Source: an uncultured Bariatricus sp.
Lineage (GTDB): Bacteria > Bacillota > Clostridia > Lachnospirales > Lachnospiraceae
NCBI GenBank assembly: GCA_934307065.1
Contig: CAKRCD010000020.1
Location: forward strand, 1-34,882
Length of the DNA stretch: 34,882 nt
Reading direction: 5' to 3'
Both the position numbers and the translations under genes were made by a program. This document shows, piece by piece, positions 1 through 7,596 of the stretch. The number at the start of each line of letters is the position of its first letter. Position 1 is the stretch's first letter. The notes below the pieces were generated by a model. It did not search any database. It was not told the origin of the DNA and saw only the letters and a list, made by a program, of their open reading frames with translations.

Positions 1-71
1 GACCCCCAGGGGAATCGAACCCCTGATTCGACCGTGAGAGGGTCGCGTCTTGACCGCTTGACCAGGGGGCC
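1..71 (-). tRNA. tRNA-Glu (anticodon CTC), lacks discriminator base at window edge
   Basis: Read on the minus strand, the 7-base acceptor arms GGCCCCC and GGGGGTC pair (one G-U). The anticodon stem CGACC/GGTCG encloses the loop CTCTCAC, giving anticodon CTC for glutamate. The T arm is GGGG-TTCGATT-CCCC. The discriminator base and any CCA lie beyond position 1. The D arm (TCAAGCGGTCAAGAC) is typical of glutamate tRNAs of Firmicutes. Confidence 0.96.
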
Positions 72-96
72 AGATGAGTAATTACCTCACTTGCCC

Positions 97-125
97 AGTA
101 TACCTTATTTGAAAATAATATACAA
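97..125 (-). promoter_or_regulatory. Sigma-A promoter of the tRNA-Glu gene
   Basis: On the minus strand TTGTAT (120-125) is followed after 17 bases by TATACT (97-102). The predicted start is about 20 bases upstream of the tRNA 5' end. Confidence 0.65.
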
Positions 126-133
126 GCCTTTTT

Positions 134-1144
134 TTATTTATTTTCTCTTTTGTCCTTCTCTTTCATCATATCATCCACAAATTTTTCAAATGCCAGATGT
201 CTTTTCCCATTCTTTTTCTGTTCTTCGATTCTTTGTTCCGAAATACTGTCCAAATATTTTTCCGGAACAACAATATCCAGTTCCTGCTTACAGTTTTTTA
301 TATATACATGGTCATTGTCACCGCCAAACTCACCATCTAAGGTCCACGGAATGCTCTTCTCCGACTCGAACGTAATTTTCTTTGTCCGGAAAGAATACAT
401 GTATTTTGTATCAAACTGATTGATCAAAAGTGCTGTAATGATTTCCTGCAGGGCCATTGGATTCTTCGGAGTTTTAATCAGTGTTACTTCAAATTCACCA
501 TCATCAAACGCTACATCTTGCCCAATCATATTGCGGAAGCCACCCACTGAACGAGAATTTGTTACCATACCATAAATGAATTCATCTTCTATCACATCTC
601 CATCATGAATCACACGAATGTTATAAGAAGGAATATCAAAAATCCGTGTCATGCCTTCCAGTACATATGCCAGATGTCCGAGTACATTCTTCACTTCCTG
701 CTTCGTCTCATAAGACACATCGGTAAAGAGCCCGAATGCAGCTACATATACGAAAATATCATCATTAAAGCGCCCTACATCACAAGGAAATACTGCCCCA
801 TTTGCTGCAGTGCTTGCTGCTTCCAACAAATCTTTCGGAATATGAAGACTGTTAGCAAAATCATTAGTTGTTCCGGTTGGAATATAACCAATCGGGATCC
901 TGTTTTCTCTCTCCATCATTCCTGTTACCACTTCATCCAGTGTCCCATCTCCGCCACTACAAATAACACGGTCATATTCTTCCGTAAACGCAGCCACTTT
1001 ATGGTAAGCATCTTTATAACTCTGAGTCGGATAAACCACCACTTCATATCCAGATTTTACTATGATATCCAGAATATCGGATAATTTGGGTTTCAATAAC
1101 CCTTTTCCGGCATTTGGATTATAAATAAATAACGCTCTTTTCAT
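134..1144 (-). CDS. Diacylglycerol kinase family lipid kinase (YegS/DagK-like)
   Basis: The protein has about 336 residues and belongs to the soluble diacylglycerol/lipid kinase catalytic family, which phosphorylates diacylglycerol or related lipids at the cytoplasmic membrane face. The nucleotide-binding signature SGGDGTLDEVV is near residue 75, followed by GYIPTGTTNDFA; an N-terminal YNPNAGKG motif is also typical. An in-frame ATG exists at 1180, but it lies inside a good TATAAT -10 box (1179-1184). The ATG at 1144 has AGAGAGG seven bases upstream, so I chose 1144. The gene follows the terminator of the murB-rapZ-whiA-crh operon and appears separately transcribed. Family assignment is firm. 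The lipid substrate cannot be told from sequence. Confidence 0.9.
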   Translation of the reverse strand: MKRALFIYNPNAGKGLLKPKLSDILDIIVKSGYEVVVYPTQSYKDAYHKVAAFTEEYDRVICSGGDGTLDEVVTGMMERENRIPIGYIPTGTTNDFANSLHIPKDLLEAASTAANGAVFPCDVGRFNDDIFVYVAAFGLFTDVSYETKQEVKNVLGHLAYVLEGMTRIFDIPSYNIRVIHDGDVIEDEFIYGMVTNSRSVGGFRNMIGQDVAFDDGEFEVTLIKTPKNPMALQEIITALLINQFDTKYMYSFRTKKITFESEKSIPWTLDGEFGGDNDHVYIKNCKQELDIVVPEKYLDSISEQRIEEQKKNGKRHLAFEKFVDDMMKEKDKRENK

Positions 1145-1178
1145 TTCTGTGCCTCTCTTTCTTCGTTCCACTACTTCC

Positions 1179-1184
1179 ATTATA
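1179..1184 (-). promoter_or_regulatory. Extended -10 box of the lipid kinase gene
   Basis: The minus strand reads TTGTATAAT, a TG-extended -10 box lying immediately downstream of the terminator T-tract. No strong -35 is visible 17 bases upstream. Confidence 0.45.
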
Positions 1185-1185
1185 C

Positions 1186-1214
1186 AAAAAAAGACATGAA
1201 AATCATGTCTTTTT
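1186..1214 (-). terminator. Rho-independent terminator of the murB-rapZ-whiA-crh operon
   Basis: GACATGA (1193-1199) pairs with TCATGTC (1203-1209) across a 3-base loop. Both flanks are A/T tracts, so the hairpin could work in either direction. On the minus strand it is followed by seven T. Confidence 0.8.
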
Positions 1215-1222
1215 GTAAATCT

Positions 1223-1486
1223 TTATTGATTTTTAACATTATCAAAAAATGTTTCCATGCCTTGAGCTGCAGCCACTTCATCGCTTCCATCTGTCACTAC
1301 TGTGATTTCTTCTCCCGGAAGCAGTCTTAGGCTCATCATCCCCATAATGCTCTTTGCATTAATCTGTTTGTTTTCAACTTCAATCAGAATCTTGCTGTTA
1401 TACTGACTCGCTTCCTGAACCAGAAGTGCAATCGGTCTTGCATCCAGTCCTTCTGACAAATGAATTGTTATTGGTGTCTTAACCAT
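1223..1486 (-). CDS. crh: HPr-family protein lacking the phosphorylatable His15 (Crh-like)
   Basis: This 87-residue protein has the length and fold pattern of HPr, the PTS phosphocarrier. The active-site motif GLHARP reads GLDARP: position 15 is Asp, so PTS phosphotransfer from enzyme I is not expected. Ser46, the HPr kinase target, is kept in the KSIMGMMSL stretch. In Bacillus, Crh has Gln15 and Ser46 and acts in carbon catabolite control with CcpA. Position next to whiA and rapZ is also as in Bacillus. The start overlaps the end of whiA by 8 bases, indicating translational coupling. I infer a regulatory Crh-like role. A role in catabolite repression here is not shown by the sequence. Confidence 0.88.
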   Translation of the reverse strand: MVKTPITIHLSEGLDARPIALLVQEASQYNSKILIEVENKQINAKSIMGMMSLRLLPGEEITVVTDGSDEVAAAQGMETFFDNVKNQ

Positions 1487-2441
1487 GTAAACCCTCCTTG
1501 TTTGACCGTAATTCCCCGGCCATTTCGCTCAATTTGCGCAGTCTGTGATTTACCCCTGACTTTCCTACAACAGGCCGCACAAGTTCTCCAAGTTCTTTTA
1601 AAGATGCATCCGGATAACTCAGCCTTGCCTCTGCAATGCTTCGCAATCCTTCCGGCAATTTATCGAAGCCTACAGATGCTTCGATAAACCTGATATCCTC
1701 TAATTGCTTTACCGCTGCAGATACCGTCTTATTCAGATTTGCCGTCTCACAATTGACTTTACGGTTTACCTCATTACGCATCTCCTTCAAAATACGGATA
1801 TTTTCATATTCCATCAATGCCACATGTGCCCCCATCACATTCAAGGCATCCGCGATTTGCGTTCCTTCCTTCAGATAAACAACAAAATTCTTCTTACGTG
1901 AGACTATTTTGGCATCCAGCGCAAATGCCTGCATAAGCTTTTGTATCTGTTCCGCTTTTTCCCTTGTTGCACATGCAATCTCAAAATGATATGATTTCTC
2001 AGGATCTGTCATCGAACCTGCAGTCAGAAATGCCCCCCGCAGAAAGGCTCTTTGGTTCTCTTTCTTCTGAAGCAAAACATTTTTCTGCGGATTTAGTTCT
2101 TCCTCCACATCACCGATTTCATTCAGCAAATGAATTTCTTCCAGAATCTGCAAAGCTTTTTCGTGGTCCTTCACAATAACATAATAGGAAATATTATGCT
2201 TTTCCTGATTTATGCGTACAGCAACGTCAGTTTCAATATTATAGCTTTTTTGAAATAAAGTAAAGCATTTTCTTGCAACAGCCATATTTTCTGTATGTAT
2301 TTTCAGAGAATATCTGCCTCTACTGTCAATCACAACCGCACCGCACATGCTGATAAGTGCTGCACTTTCTGCCACCTGACACTCCCGGTTCTCGCCGTTT
2401 ATCCGGGATAATTCTTCTTTTATTTGTTTCGAAAATGACAT
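1479..2441 (-). CDS. whiA: DNA-binding protein WhiA
   Basis: The 320-residue protein has the standard WhiA length and layout: an N-terminal LAGLIDADG-like fold derived from homing endonucleases, then a C-terminal helix-turn-helix region. That C-terminal region contains NRKVNCETANLNKT and, near the end, GELVRPVVGKSGVNHRLRKL. WhiA is a nucleoid-associated regulator linked to cell division, chromosome segregation and, in actinomycetes, sporulation. The gene begins 8 bases after rapZ and overlaps the crh-like gene. The gluconeogenesis-factor gene yvcK/mgfK, which usually lies between rapZ and whiA in Bacillus, is absent here. Confidence 0.95.
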   Translation of the reverse strand: MSFSKQIKEELSRINGENRECQVAESAALISMCGAVVIDSRGRYSLKIHTENMAVARKCFTLFQKSYNIETDVAVRINQEKHNISYYVIVKDHEKALQILEEIHLLNEIGDVEEELNPQKNVLLQKKENQRAFLRGAFLTAGSMTDPEKSYHFEIACATREKAEQIQKLMQAFALDAKIVSRKKNFVVYLKEGTQIADALNVMGAHVALMEYENIRILKEMRNEVNRKVNCETANLNKTVSAAVKQLEDIRFIEASVGFDKLPEGLRSIAEARLSYPDASLKELGELVRPVVGKSGVNHRLRKLSEMAGELRSNKEGLHG

Positions 2442-2449
2442 GCATACAC

Positions 2450-3331
2450 CTACTTTGCTTTTGTAATAGAATCTTTTTCTAAATCTCTATGTTCTTTTTT
2501 AATTCCGTATTCCTCTCCTGCATCCGAAAGCTTGTCATATAACTCATTTGCCAGGGTAACGGATCTATGCTTTCCGCCAGTACAACCTATAGCTATAACA
2601 AGCTGATGCTTTCCCTCTTCCATATAATGCGGAATCAGGAACTGAACCATCTCTGTTAGTTTTTTCAAAAATTCCTGTGAGACCTCGCTCTTCATTACAT
2701 AATCCCGCACCGGTTTATCATTTCCACTCTGTGGACGAAGTTCATCAATATAATATGGATTTGGCAGAAAACGCACATCAAAAACCAAATCGGCATCACT
2801 CGGAATTCCATATTTAAAACCAAACGACAACACTGTAATATACATATTTTTCAGCTCTTTACTCTCTGCAAAGATTTTGTTAAGCTGTGCTTTCAACTGT
2901 CTGGTATACATTCCGCTGGTATCCAGAATATAGTTCGCCCGTTCTTTCAGAAATTGGATTTTATTTCGTTCCAGTGCAATACCGACTTCTATCCGTTCTC
3001 CTTTTGCAAGTGGATGTGAACGTCTGGTTTCCTTATATCGTTTAATAAGCGACGCATCCGATGCATCCAGAAACAACACTTCATATTGCATTTGAATCCG
3101 ATCCATCTCATCCAGAACACGCTCCAGTTCTTTCAGATTCTGTCCACTTCTGATATCCAGTCCTAGGGCCAGCTTTGTAATCTCTTCATTTGGAATCAAA
3201 AGCAGTTCTGTCAGCTTCGACATGAGTGGAATCGGCATATTATCCACACAAAAATATCCCATATCCTCCATCATTTTAAGTGCTGTACTTTTTCCTGCCC
3301 CTGACATCCCTGTCACAATTACAAATCTCAT
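2450..3331 (-). CDS. rapZ: RNase adapter / nucleotide-binding protein RapZ
   Basis: The 293-residue P-loop protein has Walker A GMSGAGKS at residues 8-15. Its C-terminal domain carries the conserved GCTGGKHRSV motif seen in RapZ/YvcJ proteins. In Gammaproteobacteria RapZ guides RNase E to the GlmZ RNA and senses glucosamine-6-phosphate. In Firmicutes the YvcJ form binds nucleotides and its target is less clear. It begins one base after murB ends and is followed by whiA, so all four genes are probably one transcript. Family is certain; the exact role in this organism is inferred. Confidence 0.94.
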   Translation of the reverse strand: MRFVIVTGMSGAGKSTALKMMEDMGYFCVDNMPIPLMSKLTELLLIPNEEITKLALGLDIRSGQNLKELERVLDEMDRIQMQYEVLFLDASDASLIKRYKETRRSHPLAKGERIEVGIALERNKIQFLKERANYILDTSGMYTRQLKAQLNKIFAESKELKNMYITVLSFGFKYGIPSDADLVFDVRFLPNPYYIDELRPQSGNDKPVRDYVMKSEVSQEFLKKLTEMVQFLIPHYMEEGKHQLVIAIGCTGGKHRSVTLANELYDKLSDAGEEYGIKKEHRDLEKDSITKAK

Positions 3332-3332
3332 C

Positions 3333-4244
3333 CTAAAACTCTCCTATCCGTCTCACTTCCGGCTCCAGTCCCACACCGAACCGTTCTTTCACTTTTTCAT
3401 CCACTTGTTCCATGAGCGACACTACATCTGCCGCTGACGCATGGTCTATATTGATTACAAATCCACTATGCTTCTCTGAAATACATGCCCCGCCCACACG
3501 AAATCCTTTCAGTCCTGCATCCTGAATCAGTTTCCCTGCAAAATAGCCTTCCGGACGTTTAAATGTACTTCCGGCACTTGGATATTCAAGCGGCTGTTTA
3601 CTGATACGTCTTTCCCGTAAATCATCCATCACGGCTTTAATTTCTGTCTTATTTCCCTTGTGAAGTCTGATTTTCCCTTCCAGAACAATCCCACCAGTTT
3701 TTTCTATAATACTGGTGCGGTACCCAAATTCCATCCTTTCCAGAGGCAATTCCATCGTCTTTCCTTCTTTGGTCAGTATAACCGCACTTTCCAGTACATC
3801 CTTGATTTCACCGCCATAAGCGCCTGCATTCATACGGACCGCCCCACCTAAGGTTCCAGGAATCCCTGCCGCAAATTCAAAGCCTGCAAGTTCTGCTTCT
3901 AATGCTTTCCCGGCAATCTGAGCCAGTGAACACCCTGCCTGGGCTGTAATTACTTCTCCCTCTACCTTTATCTGGTTCATTTTTCCGGCAATCTGGATAA
4001 TCACGCCACGGTATCCCTTATCTCCCACAAGCAGGTTACTTCCATTTCCCACAACATAATATGGTATATTTTCCTGTTTGCAAAGTCTGGTAACCGCCTG
4101 CACCTCGTCTACATCAGACGGCATCACAAAATAATCTGCCGGTCCTCCGATGTGAAAAGTGGTGTGCTTTTCCATACTCTCATTTACACGGATTTTCTCT
4201 TTATCTATTGTATTAAATAATTTGGTTTCAAATTCTTGTCTCAT
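3333..4244 (-). CDS. murB: UDP-N-acetylmuramate dehydrogenase MurB (type I/II not resolved)
   Basis: About 303 residues. MurB reduces UDP-GlcNAc-enolpyruvate to UDP-MurNAc with NADPH and FAD in the cytosolic stage of peptidoglycan synthesis. FAD-binding motifs GPADYFVMP and GNGSNLLVGD are in the N-terminal half. The catalytic region has AGSTFKRPEG, and the C-terminal Glu is in LEPEVRRIG. The open frame extends to 4286, but AGGAG sits five bases before the ATG at 4244, making that the better start. murB is first in the minus-strand operon with rapZ, whiA and the crh-like gene. Confidence 0.95.
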   Translation of the reverse strand: MRQEFETKLFNTIDKEKIRVNESMEKHTTFHIGGPADYFVMPSDVDEVQAVTRLCKQENIPYYVVGNGSNLLVGDKGYRGVIIQIAGKMNQIKVEGEVITAQAGCSLAQIAGKALEAELAGFEFAAGIPGTLGGAVRMNAGAYGGEIKDVLESAVILTKEGKTMELPLERMEFGYRTSIIEKTGGIVLEGKIRLHKGNKTEIKAVMDDLRERRISKQPLEYPSAGSTFKRPEGYFAGKLIQDAGLKGFRVGGACISEKHSGFVINIDHASAADVVSLMEQVDEKVKERFGVGLEPEVRRIGEF

Positions 4245-4268
4245 ATTTTCTCCTGATTTTACTTTGTC

Positions 4269-4317
4269 ACATGTGTAAGACCACAAATCACAAACTTTCC
4301 CTCTGTATTACACATGT
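4269..4317 (-). other. Inverted repeat in the murB leader
   Basis: ACATGTGTAA (4269-4278) and TTACACATGT (4308-4317) are perfect 10-base inverted copies separated by 29 bases. They lie between the predicted murB transcription start and its ribosome-binding site, so they could fold in the mRNA leader or be a protein site. No T-tract follows. Confidence 0.5.
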
Positions 4318-4327
4318 ATTCCCAAAT

Positions 4328-4356
4328 ATCATACACTATAATTTGCACAAATTCAA
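4328..4356 (-). promoter_or_regulatory. Promoter of the murB-rapZ-whiA-crh operon
   Basis: Minus strand: TTGAAT (4351-4356), 17-base spacer, TATGAT (4328-4333). The predicted transcript starts near 4321, leaving a leader of about 75 bases. Confidence 0.55.
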
Positions 4357-4392
4357 CACGCGTAGCAATCTGTCAGAAAGTTATCCACTTCG

Positions 4393-4426
4393 TGCACTTG
4401 CAAAAAGTGCAAAAATACGATATAGT
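4393..4426 (+). promoter_or_regulatory. Promoter of the CNNM/CorC gene with overlapping inverted repeat
   Basis: TTGCAA (4398-4403), 17 bases, TATAGT (4421-4426). An inverted repeat TGCACTT (4393-4399) / AAGTGCA (4405-4411) spans the -35 box and could be an operator. This promoter is divergent from that of murB. Confidence 0.55.
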
Positions 4427-4466
4427 AAATGACAAATACATTTTTATAAAGGAGTGATTTTTTACT

Positions 4467-5747
4467 GTGGACTCGAGTGACGTCACGCAACTTATTATTC
4501 TACTTATCCTACTGCTGTTATCCGGCTTCTTTTCATCTGCCGAAACAGCACTTACAACGGTAAATAAAATCCGTTTACGCTACCTTGCCGAAGAAGGTAA
4601 CAAGCGTGCAGCAACAACTTTAAAAATAACTGAAAACTCTGGTAAGATGCTTAGTGCCATATTGATTGGCAATAATATTGTAAATCTTTCCGCTTCATCA
4701 CTGACTACTTCTCTGGCTTATAATCTGGGCGGTCCTGCCGTTGCTATCGCCAGTGTTGTACTCACGGTACTGATTTTACTTTTTGGGGAAATTACTCCAA
4801 AAACCTTGGCTTCGATTCATTCTGAGAAACTGGCTTTACTCTATGCACCGGTTATTGATATATTCATGAAGGTCATGACTCCTGTTATTTTCGTCATTAA
4901 CAGTCTGTCAAATCTGGTAATGCTGATTCTCCGCATTGATCCAAATGCCAAGATGAATACCATGACCGAAAATGAACTTCGTACCATCGTAGATGTAAGC
5001 CACGAAGATGGTGTCATCGAATCGGAAGAAAAGGAAATGATTTACAACGTGTTCGACTTGGGTGATGCCAAAGCAAAGGATGTCATGGTACCTCGTGTCA
5101 ATGTAACCTTTGCCGACATCGACAGTTCCTATGCAGAACTGATTGATCTATTCCGTGAAGACAAGTTTACCCGGCTTCCGGTTTATGCAGAATCCAAGGA
5201 CAATGTAGTCGGCACAATCAATATGAAAGATTTACTTCTGTTTGATAATAATCAGAAGGATTTTCATGTGAAAGACATTTTGCGCGAAGCATACTTTACT
5301 TATGAATATAAAAATATTTCCGAACTTCTGGTGGAAATGCGTACTGCATCATTCAACATCGCCATCGTTCTTGATGAATATGGAGAAACTGCAGGACTGA
5401 TTACCTTAGAAGATATTCTGGAAGAAATCGTTGGAGAAATTCATGATGAATATGACGAAAATGAAGAAGAAAATATTCGTCAAATCAATGCTTTGGAATA
5501 TATCGTAGAAGGTTCTACCAATCTGGATGATTTGAATGACTCTCTGGATTTGCAATTAGAATCCGAGGACTATGATTCTGTTGGCGGCTTTATTATTGAA
5601 CATTTAGACCGTCTGCCTGAAGAAATGGACGAAATCACAACTCCTGACGGAATTCGTATGGTAGTAGAGAAGTTGGATAAAAACCGCATTGAACAGGTGC
5701 ATATCTATCTGCCGGAACCGGATTCTGCTTCTTCCGCTACCGATTAG
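4467..5747 (+). CDS. CNNM/HlyC-CorC family transmembrane CBS-domain protein
   Basis: The 426-residue protein has a DUF21/CNNM membrane domain (about residues 1-190, several hydrophobic helices, including the SGFFSSAETALTT motif). A pair of CBS domains follows (about 195-330), with MVPRVNVTFADI and a LDEYGETAGLITLEDILEE segment. The end is a CorC/HlyC transporter-associated domain. Such proteins are implicated in Mg2+ or Co2+ export or resistance; the older name 'hemolysin' is misleading. The start is GTG at 4467, preceded by AAAGGAG. It is a single-gene transcript with its own promoter and a strong terminator. Confidence 0.9.
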   Translation: MDSSDVTQLIILLILLLLSGFFSSAETALTTVNKIRLRYLAEEGNKRAATTLKITENSGKMLSAILIGNNIVNLSASSLTTSLAYNLGGPAVAIASVVLTVLILLFGEITPKTLASIHSEKLALLYAPVIDIFMKVMTPVIFVINSLSNLVMLILRIDPNAKMNTMTENELRTIVDVSHEDGVIESEEKEMIYNVFDLGDAKAKDVMVPRVNVTFADIDSSYAELIDLFREDKFTRLPVYAESKDNVVGTINMKDLLLFDNNQKDFHVKDILREAYFTYEYKNISELLVEMRTASFNIAIVLDEYGETAGLITLEDILEEIVGEIHDEYDENEEENIRQINALEYIVEGSTNLDDLNDSLDLQLESEDYDSVGGFIIEHLDRLPEEMDEITTPDGIRMVVEKLDKNRIEQVHIYLPEPDSASSATD

Positions 5748-5777
5748 CAAACATATGTAAAAACATATAAACATAAT

Positions 5778-5836
5778 AACAGAAAAGCTGCAATCCGGTT
5801 TCACACCGCTTTGCAGCTTTTCTGTTATTTTATTTT
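5778..5836 (+). terminator. Rho-independent terminator after the CNNM gene
   Basis: A 16-base perfect stem is formed by 5778-5793 and 5811-5826, with an inner CGGT/ACCG pairing in the loop. ATTTTATTTTTATTT follows. It may also end the convergent amidase transcript. Confidence 0.9.
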
Positions 5837-5853
5837 TATTTCATCTTCTTTTC

Positions 5854-6624
5854 TTAGTTCACAATCACGGTCTGATATCCACTTCTTCGTAGAACCTGTT
5901 CAAGCTGTGTGGCTTCTTCCAGTGTCAGCCCTTTTCCGACACGAACCCGGTTAAATTCTCCGCTTTTTTCTACATAAGCCTGAAAATCTTCTTCCTGCAG
6001 TTCCTGTTTCAGGCGTCCAGCATAACGCATATTCCGAAATGAGCCCACCTGCACACTATAGTGTTCTGTTTCCCGATCTACGATCATATGTTCCGGCTGT
6101 AAGGTTTCGATAATTCCCCTTGCAATTGCCTCTGCAATATCTTCAAAATTCTCATCAAAAATCTTGTTATCCGTATCAGAATTGATAAATCCAACCTCTA
6201 CTAATACCGCAGGCATTCTGGTTCTGCGTAACACAACCAGATTCGGGCGTGCCTTCACACCCAGATTCACAAATCCAACCGTTTCAAGCTGTGCATTGAT
6301 GTTCTGCGCCATTTCGTATTTGATTCCACTCAAATCATAGACCAGACTCTCAACACCCATGTACTGATTTGGTGTTTCACTGGAATTACGGTGAATTGAC
6401 ACAAAATAATCCACTCCTGCTTCATTCGCCTCCATCGCCTTTTGATAAGGACTTTCATACACATCTGTGGTCCGGCTGTATTCCACATCGATTCCATTAT
6501 TCTGAAGAATCTCTCCAATTGCAAACACCAGGCGGAGCGTATCATCCTTTTCCTTCCGTCCCTCATATACTGCTCCAGGATCCACTCCTCCATGTCCCGC
6601 ATCCAGCATTACTGAATATGGCAT
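5854..6624 (-). CDS. N-acetylmuramoyl-L-alanine amidase with SPOR domain (CwlC-like)
   Basis: The 256-residue protein starts directly with an Amidase_3 zinc domain: DAGHGG (His11), Glu25, His78 in FVSIH, and catalytic Glu143 in VLVEVGFINS. A C-terminal SPOR peptidoglycan-binding domain covers about residues 185-256 (YSVQVGSFRN). It cuts the amide bond between MurNAc and L-Ala. There is no signal peptide. That and the length match Bacillus CwlC (255 residues), an autolysin acting in mother-cell lysis, rather than secreted CwlB-type enzymes. AGGAG lies 11 bases before the ATG. The sporulation link is inferred. Confidence 0.9.
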   Translation of the reverse strand: MPYSVMLDAGHGGVDPGAVYEGRKEKDDTLRLVFAIGEILQNNGIDVEYSRTTDVYESPYQKAMEANEAGVDYFVSIHRNSSETPNQYMGVESLVYDLSGIKYEMAQNINAQLETVGFVNLGVKARPNLVVLRRTRMPAVLVEVGFINSDTDNKIFDENFEDIAEAIARGIIETLQPEHMIVDRETEHYSVQVGSFRNMRYAGRLKQELQEEDFQAYVEKSGEFNRVRVGKGLTLEEATQLEQVLRRSGYQTVIVN

Positions 6625-6663
6625 ATATTTATATTCTCCTATCTTTCTTACCTTCCTTTTTAC

Positions 6664-6692
6664 TAGAATATGTAGAAAGACGGAACTTTGGT
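6664..6692 (-). promoter_or_regulatory. Possible sigma-K-like promoter of the amidase gene
   Basis: The minus strand has CATATTCTA (6664-6672), matching the sigma-K -10 pattern CATANNNTA. A -35 AC lies 18 bases upstream (6691-6692). Spacing is slightly long and the motif is short, so chance is possible. Confidence 0.25.
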
Positions 6693-6695
6693 ACT

Positions 6696-7379
6696 CTAAG
6701 GCTCTGCTGGTTTTTCTTCTTCTAGATCTTCTCCTGCAAGACGGACAATATCTTCTATTTCTTCCTCTGTGATTTCCAGCAACTGTGACAGTTCTTCTAT
6801 GCTTACCTTGCGTCCCATCTGTTCTGTGACTTCTTTTATCTTCTCGTCCAAATCATTTACCTTGTCTGCCATCTTCTGGTCCTGAATCTTCACTTCTGAC
6901 TGAATTTCCAATAAAGACTGCATATTCTCTCTTGCCATCTGAATTAATGCTTCTTCCGCTTCTATCTTTTGACTCAGTCCAATCATCAGTCCCATAGAAC
7001 CTTCCTGGACCAAATCCCCCAGAAAGATTTCAGGCTGGTGAAGTTCTTTGGCAATTTCTAGTATCTGAGGCAGAATCTTTGCCAATGGGTCCGTTTGCGG
7101 CATTAGTCGTAATTCTTCTTCATATCGCTCCAGATACTGCTGTTCCTCCTCTGTCAGAACCGGTTCTTTTGCTACATTTTCCATCGGTTCGCTTTTCTTA
7201 TATCCGGTTACAATTATCTTTTGAGATAAGAGATAATCCATCATCAGATTCATCTGCATTTCTCCAAGTTTATCCTCTTTAAAATCCGCTTCTACTTCTT
7301 CTTTCGATATCACATTGCCATTTTCCTTGCATTTGTCAAGAAGAGCCTCTAATTTTTTCTGAAATTCAACTGCTTCCAA
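6696..7379 (-). CDS. Reduced sigma-70-like protein, function unknown
   Basis: The 227-residue acidic protein recalls parts of a primary sigma factor. Its N-terminus (about 1-50) resembles sigma region 1.1 (a LEALLDKCKENGNVISKEEV-type stretch). Residues around 120-135 (FLGDLVQEGSMGLMIGL) resemble region 2.2. The C-terminal part (about 192-215, SIEELSQLLEITEEEIEDIV) resembles region 3. The promoter-melting and -10-reading regions 2.3/2.4 and the -35-reading region 4 are not visible. It therefore should not act as a normal sigma factor. It starts with TTG at 7379, with AAGGAG nine bases upstream. Its own promoter precedes it and the amidase follows after 71 bases. It may be a degenerate sigma, an anti-sigma-like competitor, or unrelated to transcription. 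Confidence 0.6.
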   Translation of the reverse strand: MEAVEFQKKLEALLDKCKENGNVISKEEVEADFKEDKLGEMQMNLMMDYLLSQKIIVTGYKKSEPMENVAKEPVLTEEEQQYLERYEEELRLMPQTDPLAKILPQILEIAKELHQPEIFLGDLVQEGSMGLMIGLSQKIEAEEALIQMARENMQSLLEIQSEVKIQDQKMADKVNDLDEKIKEVTEQMGRKVSIEELSQLLEITEEEIEDIVRLAGEDLEEEKPAEP

Positions 7380-7412
7380 TACGGTATTCTCCTTTGCTGT
7401 CTATGATATTTT

Positions 7413-7441
7413 ATTTTACACCAATTTCCGGCTTTTGTAAA
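7413..7441 (-). promoter_or_regulatory. Promoter of the sigma-like gene
   Basis: Minus strand: TTTACA (7436-7441), 17-base spacer ending in TG, TAAAAT (7413-7418). Confidence 0.6.
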
Positions 7442-7512
7442 ATTCCGAATCCCTTATTTCCCGTAAAACGCAAAAGGGTCACTGAAACTTTTTGCTGTAT
7501 TCCCAATAAGAC

Positions 7513-7546
7513 AAAAAAAAATTGCGCATGAACTGCGCAATTTTTT
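7513..7546 (-). terminator. Rho-independent terminator of the fdhA operon
   Basis: ATTGCGCA (7521-7528) pairs with TGCGCAAT (7534-7541) across a 5-base loop. A-rich and T-rich flanks make it usable from both sides. The fdhA stop codon lies about 50 bases upstream. Confidence 0.85.
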
Positions 7547-7596
7547 CTTACCCGTCTGGGGTGTATTTGGATGTAGTTTATTTAAATATAATGAAA

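Noticed and set aside
605..1084. Open frames on the plus strand opposite the lipid kinase, and similar ones opposite the fdh, hydrogenase and Mrp genes
   Set aside because: They lack ribosome-binding sites and recognisable domains and are mirrored by well-supported minus-strand genes.
1223..1486. General PTS phosphocarrier HPr (ptsH)
   Set aside because: His15 is replaced by Asp, so it cannot accept phosphate from enzyme I in the usual way.
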